From Epiperipatus broadwayi (lineage: Eukaryota; Onychophora; Udeonychophora; Euonychophora; Peripatidae): a stretch of 64,000 nt of DNA. The position numbers were made by a program, and so were the translations under genes. The stretch spans positions 6,646,572 to 6,710,571 of the forward strand of contig JAQFVV010006238.1 of the NCBI GenBank assembly GCA_028023455.1, given 5' to 3'. Position 1 is the stretch's first letter. Each line of letters starts with the position of its first letter. Below the pieces are notes generated by a model. The model saw only the letters and a program-made list of their open reading frames with translations, was not told the DNA's origin and made no database searches. This document shows, one piece after another, positions 22,346-35,463 of this stretch.

Positions 22346-25299
22346 AATTTATAATTAAAACTACAATCAATTATTTTGAATTTTACTGTAATATATTGTC
22401 TATATTTCAATCATAACGCTGATTTTATATGAAATTAAGTACGGGTTTTCACCATTACGTATATTCAAATTATTAATAAAACATTTATGAAATCGAGTTC
22501 TCAATCAACAAAACTGGGATCAATATTATTTAAATTATTATAAAGTCGCATCTGTTTAACTTCTATTGAAATTACATTTATATCAATAATTTATCTAATA
22601 AGCTCTTAAAATGTCTTCTAATAATAACTTTGCCAGAAGTAATTAAGGAAAAAATTGCTATATTTAGAAAATTAAGTTATTTAAATAATATTTACTATAG
22701 TAGTTTGCTTATTAATCAATTATTTAGTTCTTCCTGTTTTCATCATTTGATCTAATTCTTTAAAATCATCTTTACAACAACTTCTTTTATAATGTATAGA
22801 ATATAATAATAAAATGTAAACATGATTTTGTTATAAAATAAATTATAATTGTTAGAATAACTGTAAATAGTACAATGAAGTGTAGATGATAACAATCAAT
22901 CTTTAAGCTATCAATAATCTCAAACTGTAGTCATGGCAACATCCTTTAAATAGACAGTAAAGATCATAATTTCGCCAAGAAGAGAGATTAATAATGCAAA
23001 GAAGTTTGAACAAACCTTATTAATCAGACAAATACAACCTGTTCTGAAAGTAGACTAATAAATAATCAATTATAACTTCCAGATTGCCTAGATGAGAGAT
23101 TAGAAAGGGATTCATTTTTTCTGAATAGAATTATGAAGGGAAGTCAAGCATGGAGAAGACTTAGAATTGAATATCTGAATAAAGTTAAAAAAGATTAAAG
23201 ATAAGGCTGAAGCACTATGCTGTCCTACAATCTTTAAGGCTGAGGAAAATGAAAATGTTTTGTAATTCAGTGAATTACAAAAGTGTATAAAGTATAATTT
23301 TTTTATCTCCAAAATTTTTACGGGTATATGACATTCCATGTTTTCTCACACTCACAATTTTAGGCTATTTCACAACTAATACTAAATTTAGATATCAATC
23401 TATTAAGTTCAGAAATAAGACAAGTTTATATATATATGAGAAATTATGCAAATGCAAAGATAAAGTAATTAATAGCTAATAATCACAATTACTTTTAATA
23501 AAACAATGATTATTATTATACATGAGGATGCATCAATACAATAATAAATTTCATTTTCATGCATTCAATGGTCTTATTAATAAAATTTATTTCTCTTAAT
23601 ATAGCTCTATAACCTGTTCAGCATTAAACTCCATCTTTCTATTTTGAATGGGCCCCAGTGAGACTTTCGTTCATATTTTTCTATATTTGAACATTTTATT
23701 TTTACAATTAAACTTTTCTTCTATATCATATGTTGATAGTTTTAACATTATTTATTACAAACGTAAGCTTTCAAATGGCAAATATTCTAAAAGTTAGTAT
23801 TTGGCCTTTGCAAAATATGAAAATAAATTTCTAAATGGAGTTCTTACATATAAACAATAATGCTTGCATCAACAGAGGTAATTTACTATTCAAAAAGTTA
23901 GTAGATCAAAATATTAGATATTTGAGTTCCAGTTTTTAAAATGAAAAGAAATTTAGGATTAGTTATCTTTAAAGAAATAAATAAAGTTTATTGTTATTAA
24001 AATTTAAAAAAAAATATCTTTACCATTTTGACAAAAGGCCATTCCATTTTACCCCATAAAAACAATCTCCATTTGCTGTAACAAGCATTTTAAGAGTTGT
24101 TTTCCAAAAAATAAATTTGGAAATAAAATCTACTTGTAGTGATTTAAATTTTTGATTTAAAATAAATATTTTACAAAAACATTGCATAAATAAACTTTAA
24201 TATATAAAAAAACTGTCGACAATTACGTTTTTTCTTTAGAAACATGAATTTTTCTTTTGTTGGTCTTTGAGCTAATAATTGCCTAAAACAACCACCTAAC
24301 GCAGATACCTTCAGATTTTTGTTTCAACTAATAAGTTTAAAATAATAACTGTTGTGAAATGAAACAGCACATAATAATGTAAGTTTATAGATAAGCTTAA
24401 AACAACATAGAGAAGATATAACAATCAGAATGCTATCATAACATCCAACACAGTAAACACAGTGTGAGGTTGCTCCTATTCTGACAAAAACTGGTGTTAT
24501 GATTATAATAAATAAATATATATGTATAAATAATATTACAAATCAATGAGGCATGAGATGATTTTCCTTAGCTTACTACGTCAATCTTCAGTGGAGATTT
24601 CCTGAGTCTCAATATTTCTCATTGCATTTTCCAACAAAATTTCTTTATAAATCTCATTATGGTTTTTCTTTATATTGAATCTATCTTTTATATCCTGGAG
24701 TGCAAACTGCTTTATAAGATAATTTTATAAATGCTTTGATCTGATTATATTTTTAAAATGACTTAAAGAAAAATTTGCAAAACATTTTAATTAGATTTGG
24801 AAACATTTTATTTATATCTAATAAATGTAGTTAATTTTGAAAACATTTATTTAACATTTGAAAACATTTTAATTGGTTTTGGAATCATTTTCCCTTCAAA
24901 AATAAAGTATTTTAATTAATTTTAACATTGCGATTTTTCTTTTCTTTTATAAAACCCCATATATATCTTCTTTTTTCCCCCCTATTTTTGCGGAAAAAGT
25001 CCTAACTTTTGTTTGATTTGCTAATTTAAATACATTCTGTAAATCTATATAAAAATCTCTCATTTCTCCATTAGAATAGCTGGGCATCGTTAATTATTTA
25101 CTTTTGGTATTTTTAAATCAATCGATTAGTAATCTTGATTTTTTGAGTAATATAATATTTTTTTACAGTTATTTTTCTTCCACTTTTTGTTTATAATAAT
25201 TCTTACTTCACTTACAACTATTAGATGTTTATGATTTGGTTCTAAAATACAGGACTGTATTATAAGTAAATTGTTTTTTCATCTTTTTTTTAACCACCA
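22346..25299. other. AT-rich stretch; only one short repeated motif seen
   Basis: Around 22,905-22,960 a block reading AATCTCAAACTGTAGTCATG and then GCAACATCC resembles 59,645-59,690. Otherwise there are no coding motifs, inverted repeats or tandem arrays that I could support. Open frames such as 23,112-23,339 (minus) are motif-free. Confidence 0.45.
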
Positions 25300-25570
25300 C
25301 TTTGTTTGAACAATAACAAACTCTCCATGCAGTAGTGTGACCCAGTGCAAGCCAGAGTAACCAATGGATGCAAGTTGTACATAAATCCTTATCTAGTGTC
25401 TAGTATAATCTGAGTATATTGGATGCGTAGACACTAGATAGAGATTTTATGCACAAACTTCCTTGCATCCATTGATTAATCTGGTTTGAACTGGGTGGTA
25501 TTACTGTATGGAGAGTTTGTTATTATTTTAACAGCTTGTGGAAGCATATGAAATGGAGATCATGTGGAAT
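25300..25570. repeat. Foldback repeat, 'CTCTCCAT' family, copy 2
   Basis: Arms are ACAAACTCTCCATGCAGTAG on the left and CTGTATGGAGAGTTTGTTAT on the right, with inner mirrored blocks around CCAGAGTAACCAATGGATGC. The middle includes a second mirrored pair (CTTATCTAGTGTCTA with TAGACACTAGATAGAG), so this copy is a fuller palindrome than the one at 5.4 kb. Confidence 0.85.
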
Positions 25571-26660
25571 TTCATGGCATAACACATTAAACACACTCAT
25601 ACATTACAGTTTTTTCATTTCATGTAATAAATGACCTGAGTAAAAATGTGTTCAAAACCAAAACCATCTTTGAATAGATGAGATATAAGACCAATTTTTT
25701 TTTTTAGTATTTCCTATTTTCATTCATGAATTAATAATTTTAGCTGACAGTTGATACAGCTATCTAAAAGTGAAGACATCTCCAAATTCTGTATCTAAAC
25801 AATGTGCAAATTCTTGCAGAATTAATATCTAGTTACCAAGCTAAGAGAGTGAATTCCACTCTTGCCTACAACCTAAATTGTTGTAAAGAAAATAAACCTA
25901 CACAATGTTAACTATGAGAATAAAATTCAATACATAGTAGATATTAACATCAACTAATTAAGTTAGGCTCGAATTCATGTTCTGAGTGACAGTTCAAAAT
26001 ACTCATTTTAAGCAGATCCAATTCTTCATCAATATGTATTATTAAAAACTTTTATTGCACGAAATAATACATAAATCTATTCAAGAATATTATTAATCAT
26101 GAATATTTAGTGACACAACCATGGGAATGTGAGTCAAATTTACACAGGCTTGTTAATATTTACTATGCAATACATTTTATTCTTGCAATTGATATTGTCT
26201 AAATGAGTTTTCTGTATGATAATGTAGGTCATAGATAAAAGTGGAATTCCTTGTTGTTACTATGGTGACTAGGTTTTACTGCTGCATCATTTTGGATGTC
26301 ATTTAGATACAGCATGTGGATATATATTCGCCCTATATGTGTTTAAAACACTTTATGATGCAAAAGTTTTAATACTAAAATATATTGTGGATTCATGGCA
26401 TAATGTTTATCATATCTACTTGTTACATCTATGAAAAAAGATTTGAATTTAGACAATGCATAATTTGATTCTTATTTTAGATTATAAGCATGCATATTAT
26501 TTTTCTTTCATGTAGGCAGTTTACAGAAACCTTGTTGTTTAGTCACAAATTTTATGATAAAGTCTGATGGACCTCAAAACTAAGGGAAAAAAACATTTGG
26601 AGACACAATATGTTTGCATTGAATAAAGTGTAAACGAAAGAATTGATTTATCATATTTAT
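25571..26660. other. AT-rich non-coding stretch
   Basis: No supported feature was found. Confidence 0.45.
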
Positions 26661-26662
26661 TA

Positions 26663-26715
26663 ATTACCTTCGTATTTTTCAGACGCTTATTTCTAAGGTT
26701 ACAGCCCTAGTAAAT
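26663..26715 (-). repeat. Terminal fragment of the GGACCTCTACAGGTC-core repeat, copy 3
   Basis: TTACCTTCGTATTTTTCAGA followed by CGCTTATTTCTAAGGTTACA is nearly identical to 4,348-4,385. The core itself is missing. Confidence 0.7.
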
Positions 26716-27599
26716 TATTACATATTTATTAATATAATCAATGCATAGAAGATAAAGATGAAATAATAATAATAATCATAAGATTCAACAATTTATTGAA
26801 AAATGCACATCTCGATTTTTTTACTAGAAGTAATAAAAAAAAACAACTAAAATCCTCGTTATCCAAAAGTTAATCATACTTATATAATGCCTTCTCTTTT
26901 CCTGTTTTTTTTTTTGAGGGGTGGGTTGGGGAGGGAGACCGTTAGAAAAGCTATAAGACAGACATTTCGAAGCATATTTTATTTGTAAATCCAAATTTTC
27001 TTTAAAAATAAGAAATGAAACCGCATTATTTTTAAGTTTAAAAAGCAGAGAAAATAGTTTCAACAACCAATTTTATATGCTATTATTAGATTTGGAAAGG
27101 TTATTAGAAATCAAAAATTTGACTGATGACTGATAATGCCGACTTATTTCCATCAATAAATACATTTATTGCCTTCTGCTATATTTTACTTTAATAATCA
27201 TTTCAATAATTTTAGTTATAACGCTAAAGAATATTCAATGCCATTTTTCTTTTTTATATAAACAAATCACTATTTTCTTTTGGAAAACAATACAAATGAA
27301 ATTTTAAAAACAAACAAATAAACAAAAAAAAGAGCACGAAAAACAAAGAAGTCAAAAGACAGGAAAACAGAGAGAGGAAAGAGTGAATTGATTAAAATAT
27401 AAAAAGATAAATGACAATACTTCTTTAAAAAAGGTTATTGGTGTCATCTATACACTATATATACAAAACTAACAATCTATAATATTAACTAGTTTATACA
27501 AATGCATATTTTTGACATTGGGGTTTATATATTTGAAACTTAAAAGAAGTAAACTATAAATAAAATAATAGTGCATGAAATGAAAGACGTGATCCGAAT
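26716..27599. other. AT-rich stretch with a short G-run
   Basis: A pyrimidine/purine-skewed patch at about 26,900-26,940 (a T run, then GAGGGGTGGGTTGGGGAGGG) stands out by composition only. No gene is supported. Confidence 0.45.
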
Positions 27600-28420
27600 T
27601 ATGATGAACTTCTGAGCATAAAGAAATTTGATTGTTTTTTTAATGGTTTATCATTACATAGCATTACAACTTTCTACATTCAAAGAGCAATTAATGAGAT
27701 AACAAGACTTATAAAATCCTTTCCTAATATTGAAAGTTTTTTCCCAATTACTCTCACAGATACACCGCCTTCTATAGAAAACAAATATATCAAAAAGCTA
27801 TTTGAAAATATTTCCATGCATACAAAGCTACTAATTGAACTTTTCTCCTACCGGCAATTGAATGACATAATAAATAAAACAAATCAACAAATCACTCCCA
27901 ACTTTTCTTACTATTTCAAATCAAGGCATAATAAGAAAATTTAAATTTTGGCACTTGGAGCCGAAATATTTGAATTTTTAATTAAAATAAACCTAAAAGC
28001 ACTATCAACAGTCAATCGTTCATGGCTAATAAAATGATATATGCAAATACTGACATAACGTGAAATGTGTAGGAGAGCTGAGAAAACAATAAATCATTTC
28101 CTCTATACATGCCCTACTTTTGACATATATAGGCAACTTATATCAACAATAATTCATTCGCAAATGCCAACAATCAACCTCATGATTACAAATATTGAAA
28201 TGGGTATATTCCCACAGATTAGAGTTATTATTTATTTCCTGTTCACTGTTTGGTATATGAGATGCCACCTCATTTTTAATCTAACATCTTGAATGTTGAA
28301 ATCTATATTCTTATCCAAATTGTCAAAAATAAAATTAAGAGACCAGACCCTTGTACCTACAGACTTTTTTGCAGCTATGTGGAGTCTGGTAACATTTACC
28401 AAGCCTCTGTAAAAAAGAAA
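27600..28420 (+). pseudogene. 3' fragment of a second Tx1-like LINE ORF2
   Basis: Broken frames match the C-terminal third of the complete LINE that follows. Around 27,975-28,035 the text parallels the FLIKVNLEALPTADFLH stretch of the downstream copy (here INLKALSTVNRSWLIK). From 28,065 it reads CRRAEKTINHFLYTC, the CCHC-like 'C..C...ET..H....C' motif found near the end of many LINE ORF2 proteins. Around 28,320-28,390 it parallels the last ORF2 residues (RDQTLVPTDFFAAMWSLV against the downstream FNQTWSL). The fragment lies head-to-tail and immediately upstream of the complete copy. Confidence 0.7.
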
Positions 28421-28673
28421 ATTTGAACTATATAAATTCATGTACATAAATGTAAAATATAGTCTGCTTCCGGTTGCCATCTTAGCCAGTTCTCTGCTAA
28501 GTTGGTCTCTCTGGAAAAGGCATTGTCACACCCCATACTGAGTTATTTGAAGGGAGAAGTGGGTAATAAAATTCATAAGTACAAATTCCATTATTTCAGA
28601 GTCATTTTCTATCAAAGAAAGCAAAGAATTAATATAAAAAGTCAAATTATAATCCAGGCAGGATGTTATATAA

Positions 28674-31335
28674 ATGCCTGCCTATGGTAAAAATAGAACA
28701 AATCCAGTTAAAAAAGATGATAAGTCTAAAGTAATAGTAACAAAGAATAATAATAGTGAACATCCAGCTAAGAAGAATGTAGTGAACAGCAAACTTTTAG
28801 AAATGCCAGAGAATTGGAAAAATTCAGATAGTATTAAAAAAAAAAGTAAAGGAAAACACGATTTAGAAAGTTACGGTCTTCAAACGAAGCCGATAATGAA
28901 ATACAGCATTCTAAACACAATGATGGGACAAATATGATAGATAATGATGAAACTAACAATGCAAAAAAAGAATTATGTGAAAACATTCAGAAACAAAAAA
29001 GTTATGCTAAAAACAATGGCATTGTTCATAAACAACGTAAATTTGATGTCTTTCCGGAAGTAGTCAATAGTGGCGAAAGTTTGTAGTATGGAAAAATGTC
29101 ACAAGATATAAATACAATCCAAGTTTTAAAAAGTGATACTATAGAACACGATGAAATCTACAATTCAAGACCAATTGCGACTTCCTCCTATGCAGGAAAA
29201 CAAAGTTACGACCATAAAATGGGTGCAAAGGTGGCACTACTTAAAAATAAACAACCGGCAAATCAACTTTTAATCGTAATGATATATATTTAGAAGCTGA
29301 AAATGAATGTATAAGTAATACAAATAACTACAAACATCAGGAGAAGCTTACTCGAGTGGGGTGGGATGATCCTTCTAGCATGGGAGCTAGTGGAAGTATT
29401 GAAAACAGCAATTCAATAGGAACCAAAATAATACCCTTAAGCAACTAGAAATGCATGAAAAGACCCATGGTAAATCCATTAATAAGGACTTGGATCAAGG
29501 GGCCAGTTGTAAAATTTCTATTTATATAAATGGTAAATCAAGAAATACTTATTTTGATAGCCAATTAACCACACTAAATGAAAGTAATTATAAAGCCAAC
29601 TATAATGGTTTGACTATAGGAAGAGTAAGAGATAGTCAGAGATCAACAATAAATCATCTTTCTAAAGACAACTTTCCATCTTTGACAGCTGATATAAAAG
29701 CTAACCCCCTTAAGCAAACTAGTCAAAATTGGGACAGCAAAATTCAAAACGAAAATAATACAGAGCCCATGTCATATGCTGAAACCATAAAGATGAATAT
29801 AAACAAGCATAATAATAATGATTTTCATTTGGAAAATGGTTTTGAGGAAAGAGAGGAAACAGATAGCCACATAAGATCTTTGCAGTTGATGCACTTTGAT
29901 GAAGACAACATGGATGAAGTGATGTCAGAGATTGATGATCTTGTAGAGGAAATTAGAAATAACCCCTCTATATATTCTACAATCTCTGATAAATTTAATC
30001 AGGCTATTCCGGCAGTCCTGATGAGAACATTTGAGGCATATAAACATGACAGTACATTGATCATGATGACCACAGACAATCATTTAAATCTATTTAAATT
30101 TCCTGTACAAGAGCTATATGCTTTAATTAAACAACTGGGACTCGAACAAACAATATATAAAATTTTATTTCATGTGAACAATAGATATCTAATTGTGCAA
30201 TTTAACAATTCTTTCACGAAAGAAGCATTTAAAAATAAATTCAAGGCTATAGCAAATAAACTTTTGATCTACATAGATTTAAAGAGACCATGTGTCGATG
30301 GTTTGATTTGAAATTGTGGTGTAAATTTTGGTCCTGCAGACTTGCAAAAAATTCTAAGCCCGTTTGGAAGAATTCTACACCTACAATTCCAATCTGTCAA
30401 TTTTCAGGGCACACGCTACTTAACAAATGCGGCCAATTTTAAATTAATATTAAAGAAGGGAATATCTCCTTTGCTAATTCCCTCTTTGATTGAGTACCAA
30501 GAGGCTTCATTAATCACCTTGCTGAAAGGTGTAGCTCCACAGTGTTTCTCTTGCAAGCATAGAGGGCATCTAAGGAGGGAATGCCCTGACAGAAAATGTA
30601 ACTTATATGGAGCTATAAGGAAAAGATTTCATAAATGTCAAACCAGAAGTTATAATAACCTAGGATCATGGCCTGGTGTAGATACAAGAGAAGAACAGAA
30701 AAAAAAAAACTTAAAACAGTGAACAAGGAGGAGATATTGAATAAGACTCAGAGCTTGGAACAAGATGTTTCATCACAATCTGACACTCTCAAAAAACAGT
30801 CTTTAAATGATGACATTGCATCATCCATGGGAGAGCCTATTCCATGGTATGCAGAGACCTCAGCACAAGAGGAGAAAGAAACACAAAATAAAAGAAGAGT
30901 GCAGTGTAGAAGGTAAAAAAGACCGATAACAAAAGCTTCAGTCCCTCCTCAATCAAGAGTAAATTCAGACTGTGAAAGTGTACACACAGTGAATTTATTG
31001 GATGTGTGAATTTATTGGATTTATCAGATCAAGAATTAGACTCATTACCTCAATTAATTAAGAAAACAAGATTAAATTCTACTCTAAATAAACCACTGAT
31101 GGAGCCCATTCCAGATGAATTTGTCAATGACAACATAGAGACCATTGTCGCATATAGTGACAAAGAGAATTTAGAAGTTAAAAATGAAACAATTAAATCT
31201 CCTAAAATCAGTGATCAAGAAGTAATACCACAGTTTCCAAAACTTGCTATGAAGCTAACTGAGCACTATCAAAAGAAGAATGAAACTGATGAAGAGCTGG
31301 AAGCGTGCTCTGATTTTCTTAATCCCAACTGCAAG
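28674..31335 (+). pseudogene. LINE ORF1 relic (RRM-like plus CCHC zinc knuckle)
   Basis: The longest open piece, 29,451-30,311, is polar at first. It then has a folded-looking domain (FPVQELYALIKQLGLEQTIY onward), ends at a single TGA and continues in the same frame. The next part (30,312-30,722) has an RRM-like LSPFGRILHLQF and the Tx1-type block GTRYLTNAANFKLIL. The knuckle CFSCKHRGHLRREC at 30,543-30,584 (CX2CX4HX4C) follows, then a second knuckle with one Cys replaced by Tyr (CNLYGAIRKRFHKC). After two frame changes (30,668-30,916 and 31,006-31,335) a low-complexity acidic tail leads directly into ORF2. The product would be an RNA-binding nucleocapsid-like protein. It is broken by at least four frameshifts or stops. 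Confidence 0.75.
30543..30584 (+). other. CCHC zinc knuckle of LINE ORF1
   Basis: CFSCKHRGHLRREC has the exact CX2CX4HX4C spacing and is preceded by PPQC-like APQC. This is typical of Tx1-group ORF1 and binds RNA in the family. Confidence 0.85.
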
Positions 31336-34300
31336 ATGATTAAAATTGTCTCAATGAATATTAGGTGCTTGAATTCACAGGCAAGGGCCTTTGCTTTGGA
31401 GTGATTGTTCCATGTTCATAGCCCTGATATATTATGTTTTGGGGAGACAAAGATACATAACAAAACAGGTCAACACATTATTAATAAAATAAATACCTTT
31501 GGGTATTTTCATTATTCCTATTCAAATTTGGCTGCAGGAGGGGTTGCTATTGTAATAAATAAAAACTCCCCGATCACCTTTTTTAAAATTATCAAAATTG
31601 ATAATAACTGCTTGATTGCAATTATCAAATTTAAAAATTATATTTTTAACCTAATTAACCTTTATCTTCCTAGAAAACCTGAAATCATACACAAAATTAT
31701 ACAGAATATAAACATAGCATTGAGGACTAATCCTCTTCCCACCCTAATTATTGGGTATTGTAACTTAACATATGACAATTTTCAATATAGATATGTATAA
31801 TTGATAAATTGGAAATTGAAGAGCTGTCAATCACTGTTTCCAGATGGGGCCTTCTCCTTCTATAATAAAAAGGCAAAAACCCTGATTGATTTTCTATTTG
31901 TCTCCCCAGAAATTTTTAAATTCCTGAAGGCACAACTGTGACCAATTACGTTTTTAGACCACTTTTCAATTGAATGTGATTTTCAGTTCAATAACTCTAA
32001 TGATTCAGCACAGGAGCTCCCCAGAACTATAAGAATGTTAACCCGAACATATATCAGCATTCAACTAGTATCTGAGACATATATATTGTTCAAAGAAGTT
32101 GATTTGAATAATCTTCATCCATATCATGCATGGATGCAATTTACTGAAATTCTTGGGTAATTGATTACTAAATGCACCTCAAAAGCCCAGGGCCCTGTTC
32201 GGTTATTATCCAAATTAGATAAGATTGTGACAAAACTAATGAACTTGCCAGTGAGGCACAGAATGTCGAATCTATTATAGACTTGAAACTGAAATACAAA
32301 AGTAAGCAGGAGGAAGTTGCTGAATATCTTTCTATAATGCGATCACAACAATTTATATATCATCAGCACTGCTGGACCAGGGGCTATCTTAGGTGGGCCC
32401 TTGGAGCTGGCAGAAAGACCAAGGCATGCAGAGTGATTGAGATAGATGGCAACCTATATGGAGGGTCTTCCATGTTGGCCAGGATATGTAACCATATGTT
32501 GAAAAGTTCAAGCCAGGTGGAATCATGATTGAAAGAAGAGAATTTAATTTAATTAAAAACTCAGCCAGAAAATCACAGAAAAAAGAATTATTAATAAATT
32601 AAAGATGATGCCAGACAAAACACATCCTGGCTTGCATGGAATCCCTAAATTCCTCCTACTTCATTTAAGTGCTTTCGCAGCACCGATCATTAAAAGGATG
32701 GCAGATCTTTTCGCTGATGGCTGCCAGGAACTTCCAGAGATCAACCCAATTGCCATGGTTCCTCTGGTTAAGAAACTAGAGGGCCTTCGAAACCTGGGGA
32801 ATCTCAGGCCAATATCAATGATCCCTCTACTGGTAAAGACAGTTGAGGCCCTAATTAAAAACTACATACAAGATATTATAATTGATCAGCTGTCTAATTG
32901 CCAGTTTTCCAAAAAGGGGAGCTCGATGGCTGATGCTGTGAGTCATTTTCATCTATTGATAGATCACATTCGCTTAAAGAAGATCTTGCAGCCAATCGCA
33001 GTTCAGCTCAATTTTGCTGCTGCTTTGATTGCGTTCGATTTGATGCACGTATGAAGATCCTGGAAGGACTCAAAGTAACAGCTGCCTACCTCCAGATGAT
33101 AGAGAACCTCCTGTATAATAGGGAGGTGTTTTTGTCTCTGGATGGGAGGGTGTCCCCAGGATTTAAGCCTGCTGTTTCTATTCCTTAGGGCTCTCCTCTG
33201 AGTGCACTCCTTTTCACTGCCTATGTGAATCCCCTCCTGCTAGGCATCGAGACATCTCTTAAAGGGATATCATACCTTTGCTAAGAGAGGGGGTCCATCA
33301 TGTCTTCTATATGGATGATGTGGTGTTTTTTCTTGCTTCACAGGAGGAGCTTGATGAACTAGAGGAGCTCTTGGACCAATTCGAATGTGAATTTGGTCTA
33401 AGAATCAACAAGGAGAAATTGGCAATCTGGTCGATTATGACTGGCAAGCAAATTCCCCGCATATTTAAGGCTCCACCTCAAAAGTTCCTGGGTTTTCATC
33501 TAGCGGCCACCCCATATAAAATGAGGAAGGAAATTGAAAATGATTTAATGACTAAGATAACAAAATTTATTGGATCTTTGGAGATTTATTTGTCTTTGTT
33601 CGGGAAAATCACGCTGATGAATGCTGTCATGCTCCCCAAGATTACATACTTCCTTGCGGGCTTCTCACCGATGAAAGCCTTTATAAGGAATGTTGAAACC
33701 CAATGTAGGAAGCTGTGTTGGGGGGGAGGACTCCTGTCATCAGCCTGCGCCTCCTACAGAAACCTAAACAGATGAATGACATAGGACTACACTCAATCAA
33801 AATCTTATTAATACAGTGTTTTCATAATGTATTTACCAGATTATTTATGAAAAACCCAGATATGAAAGGGCCAATATTCCCAGAAGAAATAATTCTTACT
33901 GATAAGCCACCTCCCAAAAGGGGAAAGCTTTGGATTCAAAAGCAAATCTCTATAGTATTTGGCCATCTAAAAATGAAGAAGCCAGGAACAATGTTTAATA
34001 ACAAACTAAACTACTGGAACACATATGATCTTGTGAATCCAGAAGAAACTAAAATTGACAATATTATTTCGATTGGAATATCAAGATTCTCCAGGTTGAC
34101 TAAACGTCTAAAATTTGGAACCAAGTTTGTTGATTTTTTAATCAAGGTTAACCTTGAGGCCTTGCCTACTGCTGATTTCCTACATAGTAAAAGGAATTAT
34201 AATCCAGAACCTATATGCACACTATGTAGGCATAGTGATGAGACAATGGCACGTATATTGGAGGAGTGTCAAATTTGGAATAGCATAAGAGACACTTTTA

Positions 34301-34595
34301 AATCTCTCATTAAAATCAAAGAATTAGCTTGTGTAAATTTGACAAAGGCCTTCAAGAGTGGACATTTTGGGGTCATAAGATAGGCAACAATATATAAATT
34401 TTTCCATTTGGTCATTGAGAAATAAGACTATCTTCGAAAGTGGAGAAGAATATGACTTGATGAAAATGTCTTTACGCTTACTAAAAGAAATTAAAGAATT
34501 AGACCAAAAATTTTCTCAGAATTGGATGTTCAACCAGACCTGGTCCCTAATAAACCTAAAACAAAGTGTAGTACTGATGATGAAAAGAATATAAA
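31336..34595 (+). pseudogene. LINE ORF2 relic: APE endonuclease, reverse transcriptase, C-terminal Cys motif
   Basis: The start is set at the Met before KIVSMNIRCLNS, the usual APE opening. One in-frame TGA (31,402) lies after FALE. The endonuclease shows ILCFGETKI (catalytic Glu), a GDFN-type motif changed to IIGYCNL, and near 31,880-31,985 IDFLFVSPEIFKF then FLDHFSI (catalytic His). The linker around 32,283-32,528 is open. RT motifs are LRPISMIPLLVK (32,810-32,845), QFSKKGSSMADAV, and motif A reading QLNFAAAL (Asp to Asn at 33,010). The QGSPLS motif has a stop in place of Gln (33,186), and motif C is FYMDDVVF (33,305-33,325). SLFGKITLMNAVMLPKI and a Cys motif near 34,215-34,270 follow. In an intact element this enzyme makes target-primed cDNA. 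Confidence 0.85.
33308..33319 (+). other. RT catalytic box YMDD
   Basis: TATATGGATGAT, within FYMDDVVFF, corresponds to the F.DD motif C of LINE reverse transcriptases. Both Asp residues are intact here although motif A is mutated. Confidence 0.85.
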
Positions 34596-35430
34596 GTTAT
34601 AAATCCACAAATACTGAGAAAATTTAATGAACCATTTATCTAAAACATTCTAGATAAACTTTATATGGAAGAGTTCCAAGAACTAGAAAATGCCATTATA
34701 AAGTTACCCACCTAATTGATGAATAATAGGAAAGGGCTTTCATTTGTTTAACGGATCAGTTTTAATCAATAACCCAATAAATATATTAAGACTGCTTTAA
34801 CAATGCTTAATAGTAACCGATTGGCTAACCTCATGATCTATAAGTAAAGTGTATGGTTTTCATATATGATTCATAAGGATCAATCTCTCAATATTTAAAA
34901 TGTTAACACAGAAACATTGGAAATGCTCTTCATTTGATAAGATAAAACTCTATGGACTAAATGGCCAAATATTCCATATGTTCGTAAATTAAACAAACTT
35001 ATATATGTTTGAATTGACTAATACCATCATATATATGATATACATGATCAGATTAATGTAAATGGGTCACTTCTATGATTTCTGGAATGGAAAGTTATAT
35101 GTCTTCAATTTCTGGTGATAACTAATGTCTTAATGTAATTGATATGAAATTAATTGTTTTTTGTTTATATATACAAGTGTAACCTCTGATTTTGTTGATT
35201 GGTCTCCTCTGAGATTGATATGTAAATGTCCTTCTTTTTGTAAATGATTCGTATGGTTTGTGAATAAAATTTCCTTTTGAAAGATAAATGTAAAATATGT
35301 AAATACAATTCTTGTAAACAATTGTTTAAACAATGTAAACATTCAATGTATTTAATATCATGACTCACATAACATGATTAAACATGATGTATAAATAACT
35401 TAATCAAATAAAGAACCTTTTAAAACTAAA
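34596..35430 (+). other. Probable LINE 3' untranslated region
   Basis: The region is non-coding. ATCAAATAAAGAACC near 35,403-35,417 could serve as a polyadenylation signal, and an AGT-rich tract follows. Assignment to the LINE rests on position only. Confidence 0.4.
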
Positions 35431-35463
35431 ACTAGTAGTAGAAGTAGTAGTAATAGTAGTAGT
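35431..35463. repeat. (AGT)n simple repeat
   Basis: About ten AGT-like units with two interruptions lie at the end of the presumed LINE tail. Confidence 0.85.

Larger units (their letters stand above)
28480..35463 (+). mobile_element. Tx1/L1-like non-LTR retrotransposon, near full length, decayed
   Basis: In order there is a short 5' region, ORF1 (about 28,674-31,335), ORF2 with APE endonuclease and reverse transcriptase (about 31,336-34,595), a 3' region, and a possible tail with AATAAAG near 35,407 and an AGT-rich simple repeat (35,431-35,463). About 7 kb is usual for the Tx1/L1 group. ORF1 of this group has RRM-like and CCHC parts followed by an ORF2 without RNase H, as here. The edges are inferred: I found no target duplication, and the true 3' end could be anywhere after 34,600. 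Many stops and frameshifts make it inactive. Confidence 0.7.

Noticed and set aside
23112-23339. Minus-strand open frame of 75 codons
   Set aside because: No recognisable domain, and low complexity in Ser and Phe typical of AT-rich non-coding sequence.
26824-27066. Minus-strand open frame of 80 codons
   Set aside because: It spans a purine/pyrimidine tract and has no motif.
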